Assembly: GCA_947579605.1 (NCBI GenBank)
Contig: OX388314.1
Span: 27,290,000 to 27,353,999, forward strand
Reading direction: 5' to 3'
DNA: 64,000 nt
Origin: Athripsodes cinereus
Taxonomy: Eukaryota > Arthropoda > Insecta > Trichoptera > Leptoceridae
The notes below the pieces were generated by a model that did no database searches, was not told the origin of the DNA, and saw only the letters and a program-made list of their open reading frames with translations. Every line of letters starts with the position of its first letter. Position 1 is the stretch's first letter. Shown piece by piece: positions 55,145 through 64,000 of the stretch. The translations under genes were made by a program, and so were the position numbers.

Positions 55145-55290
55145 CCATGCACCATCACGTCATTTTCTACAATTGGGGTAGCCAGTAGACTGCCTGTTTG
55201 TTATAAATATGTGAGCTTTCCTCTTCGTACCAATAAAAAATATGACATCCAGGATAAGTGCAATACTTCGTCGCTGATTTGAAGATGTTA
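55145..55290 (-). repeat. S1 SINE-like repeat
   Basis: ACCATCACGTCATTTTCTAC, TTGGGGTAGCCAGTAGACTG, ATGACATCCAGGATAAGTGC and TCGTCGCTGATTTGAAGATG. Confidence 0.75.
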
Positions 55291-56421
55291 AAAACTTTAA
55301 TGATTTTAACATTTTGTGTTGTTATGGTGGTGCTTGTGTGTCTATCTTTTGTCGCTTTTGTTTTTAAATTTTGTTTTCACTTGTATATATTTGTTGTGTC
55401 ATGACATGTCTCATTTTAATGCTCTTAAAATTCTGTTGTTCTTATTGCATGATGGTTTTTTTTTTTTTTTTTAATTTTATTTTATTACACCAATAAATAA
55501 CAAATGTTATACATATTTTCATTGATGCTGCCCAACTAGGTATAACCTGTTCTAGGGCAAACATTTCACAAACATATCAATCATACTGAAACATATACAC
55601 AATCACAAAAAGCATTCATCTCCTATATTAACACAATCACATTCATAACAAGAAAAACACTGCTGCAAACCATCCATACATGAAATAACACACAAACAAA
55701 CCATTTCTCCATATAAAACCAGAATAAAAAAACAACACATCCCTCAACCACACACATCACAAATCCCACACCACATACAAACACAAGCATATCACCCCAC
55801 ATAAAACACAAAACAAATCATGGAACAAATCCTAAGATATCCTGCAATCTCTCCATTGGCAGATCAGACACCCACCCATAACATGCTCTTTTAAATTCAA
55901 CAAAAACAGTGATTTCTCTAATCTTTAGAGGCATGATATTAGCGGTTGTATGTTTTCAATATGTGCTTTTGTAATTGGCTTCAGAGCCGTTTGTATTGAT
56001 AAATAAATAAATAAATAAACACACACTTAATACCTACTTTTTATAGGACATTCAAAATCTAACATAAAGGAGTGGGTTTTCTATATTTCACATAAAAAAA
56101 CAAATTAAATAGATAACGTAGGAATGGGTTTTTTATTTTCCACTTAGTACTCCTAAGTAAGCAGGTGAAATATATTCCTCCGAAGAAATTTACTAGTAGT
56201 ATAAAGTATTGTGTTTGTCTTTACAAGCTAGGTATAAATGATTTGTACTACACCAATACAATGAACTATGCACTGTGGGATAATTTATGTATATGAGGTT
56301 CTTAGTAAATTGAAAAATGATTTTTTAATGTACTAAAAATTATTTTTATACAAAATACACTGAGTATATTTACTTTCTGTTTTCCTGTTGAATTTAAACG
56401 CCTTCCATAATTTGTTTTTAA
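55291..56421. other. Low-complexity stretch with two retroelement ends
   Basis: An 18-base T run at about 55457 looks like the poly(A) of a minus-strand element. 55620-55810 is CA-rich. GGCTTCAGAGCCGTTTGTAT then (AAAT)n at 55982-56020 looks like a plus-strand LINE end. Nothing else recognised. Confidence 0.4.
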
Positions 56422-56556
56422 GATGACAAAATATATTAAGTTTTTTTTCGGACATATTATAAGACGTGAGCCAGACAATCTGGAAAAAATAATTTTGTCT
56501 GGTGGAGTCGAAGAAAGAAGAAGCAGGGGCCGAATACCAACAAGATGGTCGGATCA
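56422..56556 (+). pseudogene. Older RTE-like LINE, part 1 of a split C-terminus
   Basis: KFFFGHIIRREPDNLEKIIL, then SGGVEERRSRGRIPTRWSD. The frame is cut after the Asp codon by the LINE at 56557-60133 and continues at 60138. Confidence 0.85.
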
Positions 56557-57427
56557 TTTATTTATTTCATCTCATAAACGGCAAAGCCTTTAACAATATA
56601 TATCAACAAACATCAGTTCAAAAATTACAGATAAACTAGACACAGAAAAACACAAAATAAAATAAACATATCAATGATATACACAAACAGTAATAGGTAA
56701 AAACTTATTTCAACAAAAACACTGCAATTTTCTAACATCTGTTGTAAATAATTCAATTACTTAACAAAGTGCAGCCATTCAGTTTGCACCGTTAATATTG
56801 TCATACATACCATTCAACAAAAATATAGATTACCTATTATACATTATTTACCTTCCATCGGATTCATAATATTTTCTGCATATCCGAGCGCATCCAGCTA
56901 CTTTCGCATAAGAAAAGTCTCCGCGCTAAGTAGTCCCATAATAAATTACAGGAATCTACAACACGCCGTACACAATACATACAGTAGAGGTTGGCTGGTG
57001 CGGAACAAATTCAGTTAGCTTAAACGTTATGAAAAAAAAAAAAAAAAATGGTATTTTTAAACCCTTAATATGCAAGACATAAATGAAACACTCAGCATGC
57101 AGATACAAACAACAATATAACAACGACAAAAAAAGATCTTCAATAATTAACAAGAAAAATTTACAACAATCTTCGTATAAAACAACAAACAATTCAATAA
57201 AAATTAAAAATTAACACCTGGTACAATAGTTCACGATTTCAACATTACACTCAACAGCAATACCACAGTACATCCATCAATTCATTCACCATCACTACAC
57301 TAAACAAAATAATCAATTCGATTCATCATTAAAAATTAAAATTTAATTATGGCTGATATCCAAATAAAATCATTAAGCAAATCATTGCTGCAATATAAAT
57401 CCAATATTTTCACAATAAAAATAAGTA

Positions 57428-57477
<50 letters not shown>

Positions 57478-60133
57478 ACACATAATAAACAAACAAAACC
57501 TAACATTTACAAATTACAAAAGCACTTGAATATCATGTATAAATATAACTATCAAAAATCAAAGATCATCATAAAACCAATGTTATCATGCAAAATTATT
57601 CGTTCTTACATACTACATAAAATAAAATAAAACTATTCATCAATATGCAACTGTGGATTAAACATTTCTTTTAAAAGCCCTTTAAAAATAGGCAGACTAA
57701 CATTAAAAACATCAATCGTGTTCAAGTATCGGTTCCCCAGGCGGTGTAAGCGAGGTACCACTGTATTGCTGATATAGTTGGTTGTATAATTGTCACAAAA
57801 AAATAAGTCGCGCCCTCTAGTACATCGCCCAGGTACCCGGTACCTAATCAATTCAACCAAATCAGGGTTGTCAATACTGCTATTTACAATTCTATACAAA
57901 AAAATTAAATCGTTTATAATTCGTCTATCTGTTAAATTTTCAAGATGGAGATAAGCCTGCAGACTATTATAATTCAACTCCTCCCTTGGAATACCCAATT
58001 TATAATTGATAAAACGTAAAAACTTTTTTTGAACACGGTCTATACTATTTATGTGTACACCATAACTTGGACACCATATAGAGGTATTGTACTCTAATTG
58101 GCTTCGGACAAGTGAAATATACAAAAGTGTCATAGCTCGTACATTATGGAAATCGCTTACAGTACGAAGTACGAAACCAAGGGTTCTTATTGCTTTTGCA
58201 GTCATTTCCGAAACATGACTTATAAAAGAAATCTTTTCGTCAAATATAACTCCCAAATCACTAATTTCGGTTACACATTCAAGCTTATTACCCTGGATGG
58301 AATAATCATAGTCTATTGGTTTTTTATTTCTTCTAAAACGGATATATTGACACTTTTGTACGTTCAAAAATAAATTGTTTCTGTGGCACCAACAAATCAA
58401 TCTGTTAAGGTTTTCCTGTATCGTTTCACAATCATGAATCGTTACAATTTTCTTATACAATTTTATATCGTCTGCAAAAAGCAAGACCTCTACATCTCTC
58501 AACTCATTTACTATGTCATTAATGAAAACAAGGAATAAAACTGGTCCAAAATGGCTACCCTGTGGAAGACCACTGGTGGCTGTAAAGGTTGTGGAAATTG
58601 AATTATCAATTTTCACTCGCAATGTTCTCCCTCCCAAATAGCTAGTGAACCACTCCAAAAGTGAGTCATTAACACCCAAGACTGAAAGTTTTCTCAACAA
58701 TATACTGTGAGACACTTTATCAAAAGCCTTACAAAAGTCTAGATAAACACTGTCGACCTGAAATCCCAGTGCAAGCCCTTCAGCAATATAATTTTCGTAC
58801 AAAGTTAGATTTGTGAGAGTAGACCTGCCATTGACAAACCCATGCTGCTGCGGACTAATAATTGATGAAATGGATGGCATAATTTGATCCACTACAAGTG
58901 ATTCAAATAACTTGGCAAGAGTGGACTGCAGACATATTGGACGGTAGTTACTTATATCACTTTTATCTCCCTTTTTATAAATAGGCGTAATATTACCAGT
59001 CTTCCAGGTCATAGGATAATAACCTTTCTTGAGAGATTTATTAAAAATGCATGTTAATGGTACAACAAGAGCATCAACGCACTTTCTTACAAAAATTGGT
59101 GGAACATTATCGGGGCCTGCGGCTCTTCCCATATCTAAACTCATTATTTTTGATTTTAAATCATCAACATGAATGCAAACACTAGATAAATTTATTGATC
59201 TATCATATGACATATGAGATTCATTCAAGGCTCCAACATCACCTTCAAACACACTCTTAAAAAAATATGCAAACAAATCAACTACATCCTGTGAATTGTT
59301 CACCCACCTTCTACCTAAGAACATTTGAGAAGGATAACCGGAATTACCATTATTCAAGGAATTACGAAATTTCCATAGGCTCTTGGTATCAACAGTCATA
59401 TCCTCAGCCTTTCTTATGAAATCATTATAACACTGAGACTTCAAGCTGCTACACTGAGCCCTCAGTCTACTGAACTCTTTATAGTAGTCAGAATCGTGTG
59501 TCTCTTTGTAATTTTTATGCGATAACTTTTTTTCAGCTATCAACCTTTTTAATTCTGGAGAGAACCAAACCGGAAACGCATCACTTCTATACTCCTCATA
59601 AGGAACAAATTTAGCTATAGTCTCATATAAAATTCCATACAAAGATGCTACAACAAAATCCACATTCTCGCTCAGAAGAAAAGTCCAGTCACACTTAAAT
59701 AGATAGTCCACAGCCCCCTGATAATTTCCCCTGTTAAAATTAAATGAGTGAGTGGTTTTTTTCTTTTGTTTTTCAATATTCAGTTTTATCTTTGTAAACA
59801 ATGGCGGGTGATGTGCATCCACAGGCAAGAGCTCCTCACTCGGACGTTCCACATTTGTAAATTCGTGATTAGTTAAAATCAAATCCAATAAACGATTTTG
59901 AGCATTATAAACAAAATTATATTGATTAAGACCCAAAAAATACAACGTGTCTAGAATCTCACTTGCACCCTCATGATTACCATTGTTAATATGAACGGCA
60001 TCCCCGCATGAAGACCACACAACACCAGGCAGGTTGAAATCCCCAAACAGACAGAAAATCGCCTGAGGATGCTTGGAATACAAACACTCCAGTTCTTCGC
60101 AATAAGATTTGTAGATGTCAATATGAGATGTCA
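56557..60133 (-). mobile_element. Jockey/CR1-like LINE, 5'-truncated, inserted in an older LINE
   Basis: 3' end at the left: on its own strand GGCTTTGCCGTTTATGAGAT then (AAAT)n. Target duplication ATCA at 56553-56556 and 60134-60137. Its 3' UTR (56557-57632) contains a 48-base plus-strand A run (57429-57476), that is, T on the element strand, so not its poly(A) tail. The 5' end is truncated within the endonuclease domain, as expected from incomplete reverse transcription. Confidence 0.9.
57633..60131 (-). pseudogene. LINE ORF2: partial endonuclease plus complete reverse transcriptase (about 832 aa)
   Basis: Role: nicks the target and copies the element RNA into DNA. Residues 1-125 are the C-terminal half of an apurinic-type endonuclease (FCLFGDFNLPGVVW at 27-40; VDAHHPPLF at 105-113). 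The reverse transcriptase spans about 335-620: GRAAGPDNVPPIF, ITPIYKKGDKSDISNYRPIC, VYLDFCKAFDKVSH (Asp 466, 472), SGLPQGSHFGPVLF and VLLFADDIKLYK (Asp 555, 556). The thumb and tail run to VPRLHRLGNRYL. No internal stop or frameshift over 2.5 kb, so the copy is young, but it lacks the endonuclease start and any ORF1. The leading codons overlap the target duplication, so no natural start codon is present. Close relative on the other strand at 62888-63603. Confidence 0.93.
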
Positions 60134-60137
60134 ATCA

Positions 60138-60295
60138 TGTGAGAGATGCTGCAGGGGGTACAGTGTATGAGGCGTTTAGGCAGGCGGAGGACAGGGCGCA
60201 GTGGAAGAGCTTGTCGCTTGGTTGTGGTCATGGTAGTCACGATCCTCAGCATTGAGGGACTGACTTGGTAGAAGAAGAAAAAAATTACAAAAAGA
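60138..60295 (+). pseudogene. Older RTE-like LINE, part 2 of a split C-terminus
   Basis: Continues 56422-56556 in frame: VRDAAGGTVYEAFRQAEDRA, QWKSLSLGCG and HDPQH-stop, then a GAAGAAGAAAAAA end. Confidence 0.85.
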
Positions 60296-60867
60296 ACTTT
60301 AATTGAAAAATCATCCAAAAAGTTTACTCAACTTCCAATTTTTTTTCTCGATTTAATATATTTACACAGCATATTTGTACCCGTGTTGTTATATCGAAAA
60401 TATCTGTTTTTTCTATGATTGTAATAGATAAATAAATTTATTCGACGTTCAATATCTTCTATCAAATGTTTTAAATAAAAGTTAAACTTTGGACGCTCCA
60501 AATCTGAAAAATAAGATAAAATACATTTTTATACGAGCGAAAATTCAATTTTACATTATAAGTTGTAATGGTTAATAAAGTAACCTTTTTATCCCCAATT
60601 TATTTATTAATTTTTTATTTCTAATCCTGAAAAATCTCACAACAAATTGAATTTATAAAAAGGGCTTTTGTTAAGTTTATGGAGCTTAATAATTGTGTAT
60701 TTATGTTGAGACATTTTTATGAGAGTGTATTTTTGTAATCTACATAATGTTTTTTTTTTACGTTAGGGATGGAAATGACTGCATCCTTTACACATCGCAT
60801 AATACTTGTGTGAATTTTCTGTGCATGTTATATTATTGTGTTATGTATCAAATATCTTTATTTTATT
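60296..60867. other. AT-rich stretch without recognised content
   Basis: A weak S3-tail match (GTGTGAATTTTCTGTGCATG) lies at about 60810. Confidence 0.4.
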
Positions 60868-61497
60868 TAAAGAGTTTACTTACCTGGGCTCCACAGTAAC
60901 TAGTAACAAAGACATACAGGAGGAAATTAGGAGGAGGATAATGGCTGCAAATCGTTGTTACTATACGGTCTCTAAAGACAATTAAGGTCAAAGCTAGTCA
61001 AAAGAAATACCAAAATTGTATTGTACAAAACCCTGATAAAGCCAGTCCTGATATATGCTTCTGAAACCTGGGTACTAACAAAAGCTCTAGAGAGATCCAT
61101 TGCAGCATTTGAGAGAAGGATCCTCAGAACAATCTACGGTCCTGTGAGAGATCATAATGGTAGGCGTCGTCGATACAACAAAGAGCTTTATGACATTTAT
61201 GGAGAGCCCGATGTGATCAGCTCCATCAAGGTGGGGCGCTTAAGGTGGGCTGGTCACATAATCAGAATGGACGATGATAGCCCTGTAAAACGCCTCACAC
61301 TCCTCACACCACAAGGACGAAGAAGACTAGGAAGACCTAAACTGCGATGGATGGACTCTGTCAGCGCCGATGCATCCACACTGCAAATAACTAACTGGAA
61401 GACAAAAGCAAAGGATAGACGAGAGTGGAAGAGACTACTGGATTCAGCCAAGGCCCACCCAGGGCTGTCGAGCTCATGATGATGATGATGATCTTTA
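60868..61497 (+). pseudogene. LINE-C C-terminal fragment (RTE-like) with (GAT)n end
   Basis: FTYLGSTVTSNKDIQEEIRR then, after a frameshift, an open frame 61021-61479: KTLIKPVLIYASETWVLTKA, VGRLRWAGHIIRMDDDSPVK, GRRRLGRPKLRWMDSV and KDRREWKRLL. Stop, then (GAT)n (61479-61492), a usual RTE end. The polymerase core is missing. Confidence 0.88.
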
Positions 61498-62639
61498 TTT
61501 TATTTAGGTATGTAAAAATAAACACAATAATGAGTTAACTCTATTAGCCCTTCTTTTGTTTTTTTTATATGTAGTTTGTAATTTGGCAGAATATTTTATT
61601 TATTTATTGATTTAATTTCCGAACAAAATTATACGATCAATCAATATCTAAAAATAAAAAATAGGATTATCCAACAAGGTAAACCCGTTCTACGATAATC
61701 CCTTATAATTAAAATATTTACATATAAAAACATATCAAACCTATAAATTAAACTTTAAACTAAAAAAAATAAGCAAAAAATAATAAAGTAAAATAAAGCA
61801 AAATGAAATAAAGTAAATCAAAATAAAGTAATAGTCAAACAAGCATAACCATTTATTCTATTACTTTCTGTAAAGTTTTTACAATCAATAACGAGTGGCA
61901 TGGGATCGAAATCGGATATATTTATATCTATTTGTAGCAAAATGTCAGCGAAGTTCTAAAACTAATTGAAATTCGAATGATTTTGATACGAAATTTTCTC
62001 CTATTTTTCAAATATATTTCGTAAAATTCAACTGTTTTAGAATATGCAGTTTCAAAAAACTCTACACTAATAATATTTTTACAAACTAAGTTAACAAAAA
62101 CATTTTTGGATATGTCCACTTTTGATTCAAACCACACATGCCTTTGGGATATTAATTGATAAATATGTATAATATTAATAAATATGTAAATGAAATAAAA
62201 TGCTCGATGAATCGTTAACCAACGACCGAGCATTTATTTCCTGTCTTTATTAAAATATCCCCTTGAAGTATGTAGGTAATTATGTTACAAGTGCGCAACT
62301 GGCGTATTGTATGTGGGTGTTTACTTAGTACCTACATAAATTGAGAAACAAGTACCTACATAGGTACAACCTATAAAAAATCTGTAACGAAATTCACAGA
62401 GCATCATATCGCACAAGTATCCTATTGCGGTTGAATATAAGCAGAGATTGAAAATTAAAATTCAATGTTTCTATCCCTCTGCGGAATCTCCCACTAGGAA
62501 ACAGTTTATTCTATTTTCAGTCTTTGATGTTTTCATATTTTTTTACCACTCAAGGTTCCACTAGAAATCATTGGAAACTGCTTATCTATATTCGTTTTTA
62601 CAGAGAGTTAAATTTGAACATTCCAAGACAAGGGTGTAT
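61498..62639. other. AT-rich stretch, A-rich simple sequence
   Basis: TTTATTTATTTATTGATTTA at about 61599 may be a minus-strand LINE end. 61740-61830 is (AAATA/AAAGTA)n-like. Nothing else. Confidence 0.45.
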
Positions 62640-62699
62640 CCAGATTTTTTCCTAGGAGGGTTGGGGGGCAAGTTAAGTTTTTTTATTATCACATCTATC

Positions 62700-62885
62700 A
62701 ACTGTATCATTGAGACTCACTTCACACTCGGATATTGCAGGAGACGTAGACTATTATTCGTTCATACATTCAAGCTAATCTTGTCCATAAAGGCCGGCAT
62801 TAAAGGGCAGCCGGCTAAAACCGCCGTCATATGAATATTTTATAATACTTTTCTTTCTTGATGTTCCTTTTCTGGACAAAACAGT
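62700..62885 (+). repeat. LINE-F 3' UTR-like block
   Basis: CACACTCGGATATTGCAGGA and AGCCGGCTAAAACCGCCGTC, then TATTTTATAATACTT, match 22380-22540 in opposite order relative to the coding part there. Confidence 0.5.
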
Positions 62886-62887
62886 TG

Positions 62888-63603
62888 ATTTCAGTTGATT
62901 TTATCAAGGATCTTGGAGTGATTTTTGATGACAAACTATCTTTTAGGAATCATATTGATGAAATGAATTGTAGTCAGTCAAATCAGTTGATTTTATCAAG
63001 GATCTTGGAGTGATTTTTGATGACAAACTATCTTTTAGGAATCATATTGATGAAATGAATTGTAGAGCATGGAGAACTTTAGGTTTTGTCTTGAGAACAG
63101 TGTGTGACTTCAATAATACCTATGCTATAACATTACTCTATAAGTCCTTGGTACGAAGTTTATTAGAATACAACTCTCCCGTTTGGTCCCCCTCATACCA
63201 AATACATATTGATAATATAGAGAGAATACAAAGACGATTTTTAAGATTCATCAACTATAAAATGGGTATACCGAAGGAAGATCTAAATTATGAATATCTA
63301 GAATCCATTTTGCATTTGCAGAAACTTGCTGACAGACGAACCACAAATGACCTTATTCTTATGTATAAAATAGTAAATAATTGTTTTGACAGCCCTGAAT
63401 TGATATCGTTGATAAGGTTTCGGGTGCCTGGGCGATGCACCAGGAGTAGAGAATTATTTCACTGTGACAATTCATACAAAACTAACTACATTAAACATAC
63501 AGTCGTACCCCGGTTGCATCGTCTGGCCAATGAACACCTTTCCGAGACTGATATTTTTACTTGTAATATTCGTGATATTAGAGAAGTATTGAATTCCAAT
63601 TAA
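62888..63603 (+). pseudogene. Jockey/CR1-like LINE C-terminus with an 83-bp direct duplication
   Basis: From 62983 the frame reads VDFIKDLGVIFDDKLSFRNH, RTLGFVLRTVCDF, FLRFINYKMGIPKEDLNY, RFRVPGRCTRSRELFHCDN and VVPRLHRLAN, about 200 residues after the polymerase core, matching the LINE at 57633-60131. The first 83 bases occur twice exactly (62891-62973 and 62983-63065), offset by 92 and so out of frame. It ends GAATTCCAATTAA without a clear tail. Confidence 0.88.
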
Positions 63604-64000
63604 TAATTTAAGTCTGTTTTTCTTTGTATTGCTTGTAAATCTACCTATGTATAAATCTGGTATTCATTTACTCTCATCACCAAATACCCTTATTTTCCCT
63701 TTAATTTGTTATATAACTATATGTGCATTATCTCTTTTCTGATATTTTCCAATATTGTAATCAATTTTTTTTTTTGTTTGTCTTGGCCAACTATTTTTAA
63801 ACCTACTTCATAACATGTGTCTTTTTATATTTAGCCTACATAACAAATCCTTGACGTTATTTATCGGAATTTCTACAAAAATTTCTTCGTACCTTGGTAA
63901 TTACTATTTTCCACACTACTTTTTAAGAAAAATGCTAAAAAACGATTTTATATGCGATCTCACTTTTTCATAAGTTTAACAACATTGACTCATTCATTTA
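63604..64000. other. AT-rich stretch without recognised content
   Basis: Possibly the 3' UTR of the preceding LINE. Nothing else seen. Confidence 0.45.

Noticed and set aside
57349..57630. Plus-strand frame with a poly-Lys stretch
   Set aside because: It is a translation of the 48-base A run and AT-rich LINE 3' UTR.

Overview
The window is AT-rich nuclear DNA of an animal, most likely an insect and probably a moth or butterfly. The evidence is spliced exons, a nuclear-type tRNA, many degraded non-LTR retrotransposons (LINEs) with RTE-, jockey/CR1- and R1-like tails, SINEs, hAT/Harbinger/mariner elements, and short Helitrons ending near a CCCGTGCGA motif of the kind common in Lepidoptera. The order is inferred from repeat types, not proven. 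There is no operon or CRISPR array.

One host protein-coding gene is recognisable. Four minus-strand exons (19098-19200, 7455-7586, 883-1126, 1-245) join in phase across GT/AG introns. They encode two membrane segments with the pattern of the TMEM200 family, followed by a Ser/Pro/Arg-rich tail that runs off the window at base 1. The N-terminal exon(s) were not found and would lie upstream of 19200. A complete tRNA-Thr(TGT) gene lies on the plus strand inside the 6.3 kb intron.

Nearly everything else is transposon-derived. Family labels used here: S1, a SINE-like repeat with over 20 partial copies whose 3' end resembles that of LINE-A; S2, S3 and S4, SINEs with tRNA-like pol III boxes; LINE-A to LINE-F, separate LINE families judged by C-terminal reading frames; 'CTGANGA repeats', hairpin repeats, often in head-to-head pairs, that resemble long terminal ends of Penelope-like elements; R2rep and R3rep, dispersed repeats of unknown class.

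Layout: 1-19.2 kb is the TMEM200-like gene with intronic repeats, including an apparently intact mariner of the DD41D type (16782-18077). 19.2-31 kb holds SINEs, Helitron, Harbinger-like MITEs, an R1-like LINE tail and a 1.66 kb hAT remnant. 31-45 kb holds LINE scraps, MITEs and a nested foldback. 45-56 kb holds many S1 and LINE-A copies, a LINE nested in an S1 copy, and long TIR elements. 56.5-60.1 kb is a 5'-truncated LINE inserted into an older LINE. 60.8-63.6 kb holds two more LINE 3' ends. No new multi-gene system was found. The most informative features are nested insertions with exact target-site duplications, the intact mariner and the recurrent foldbacks.
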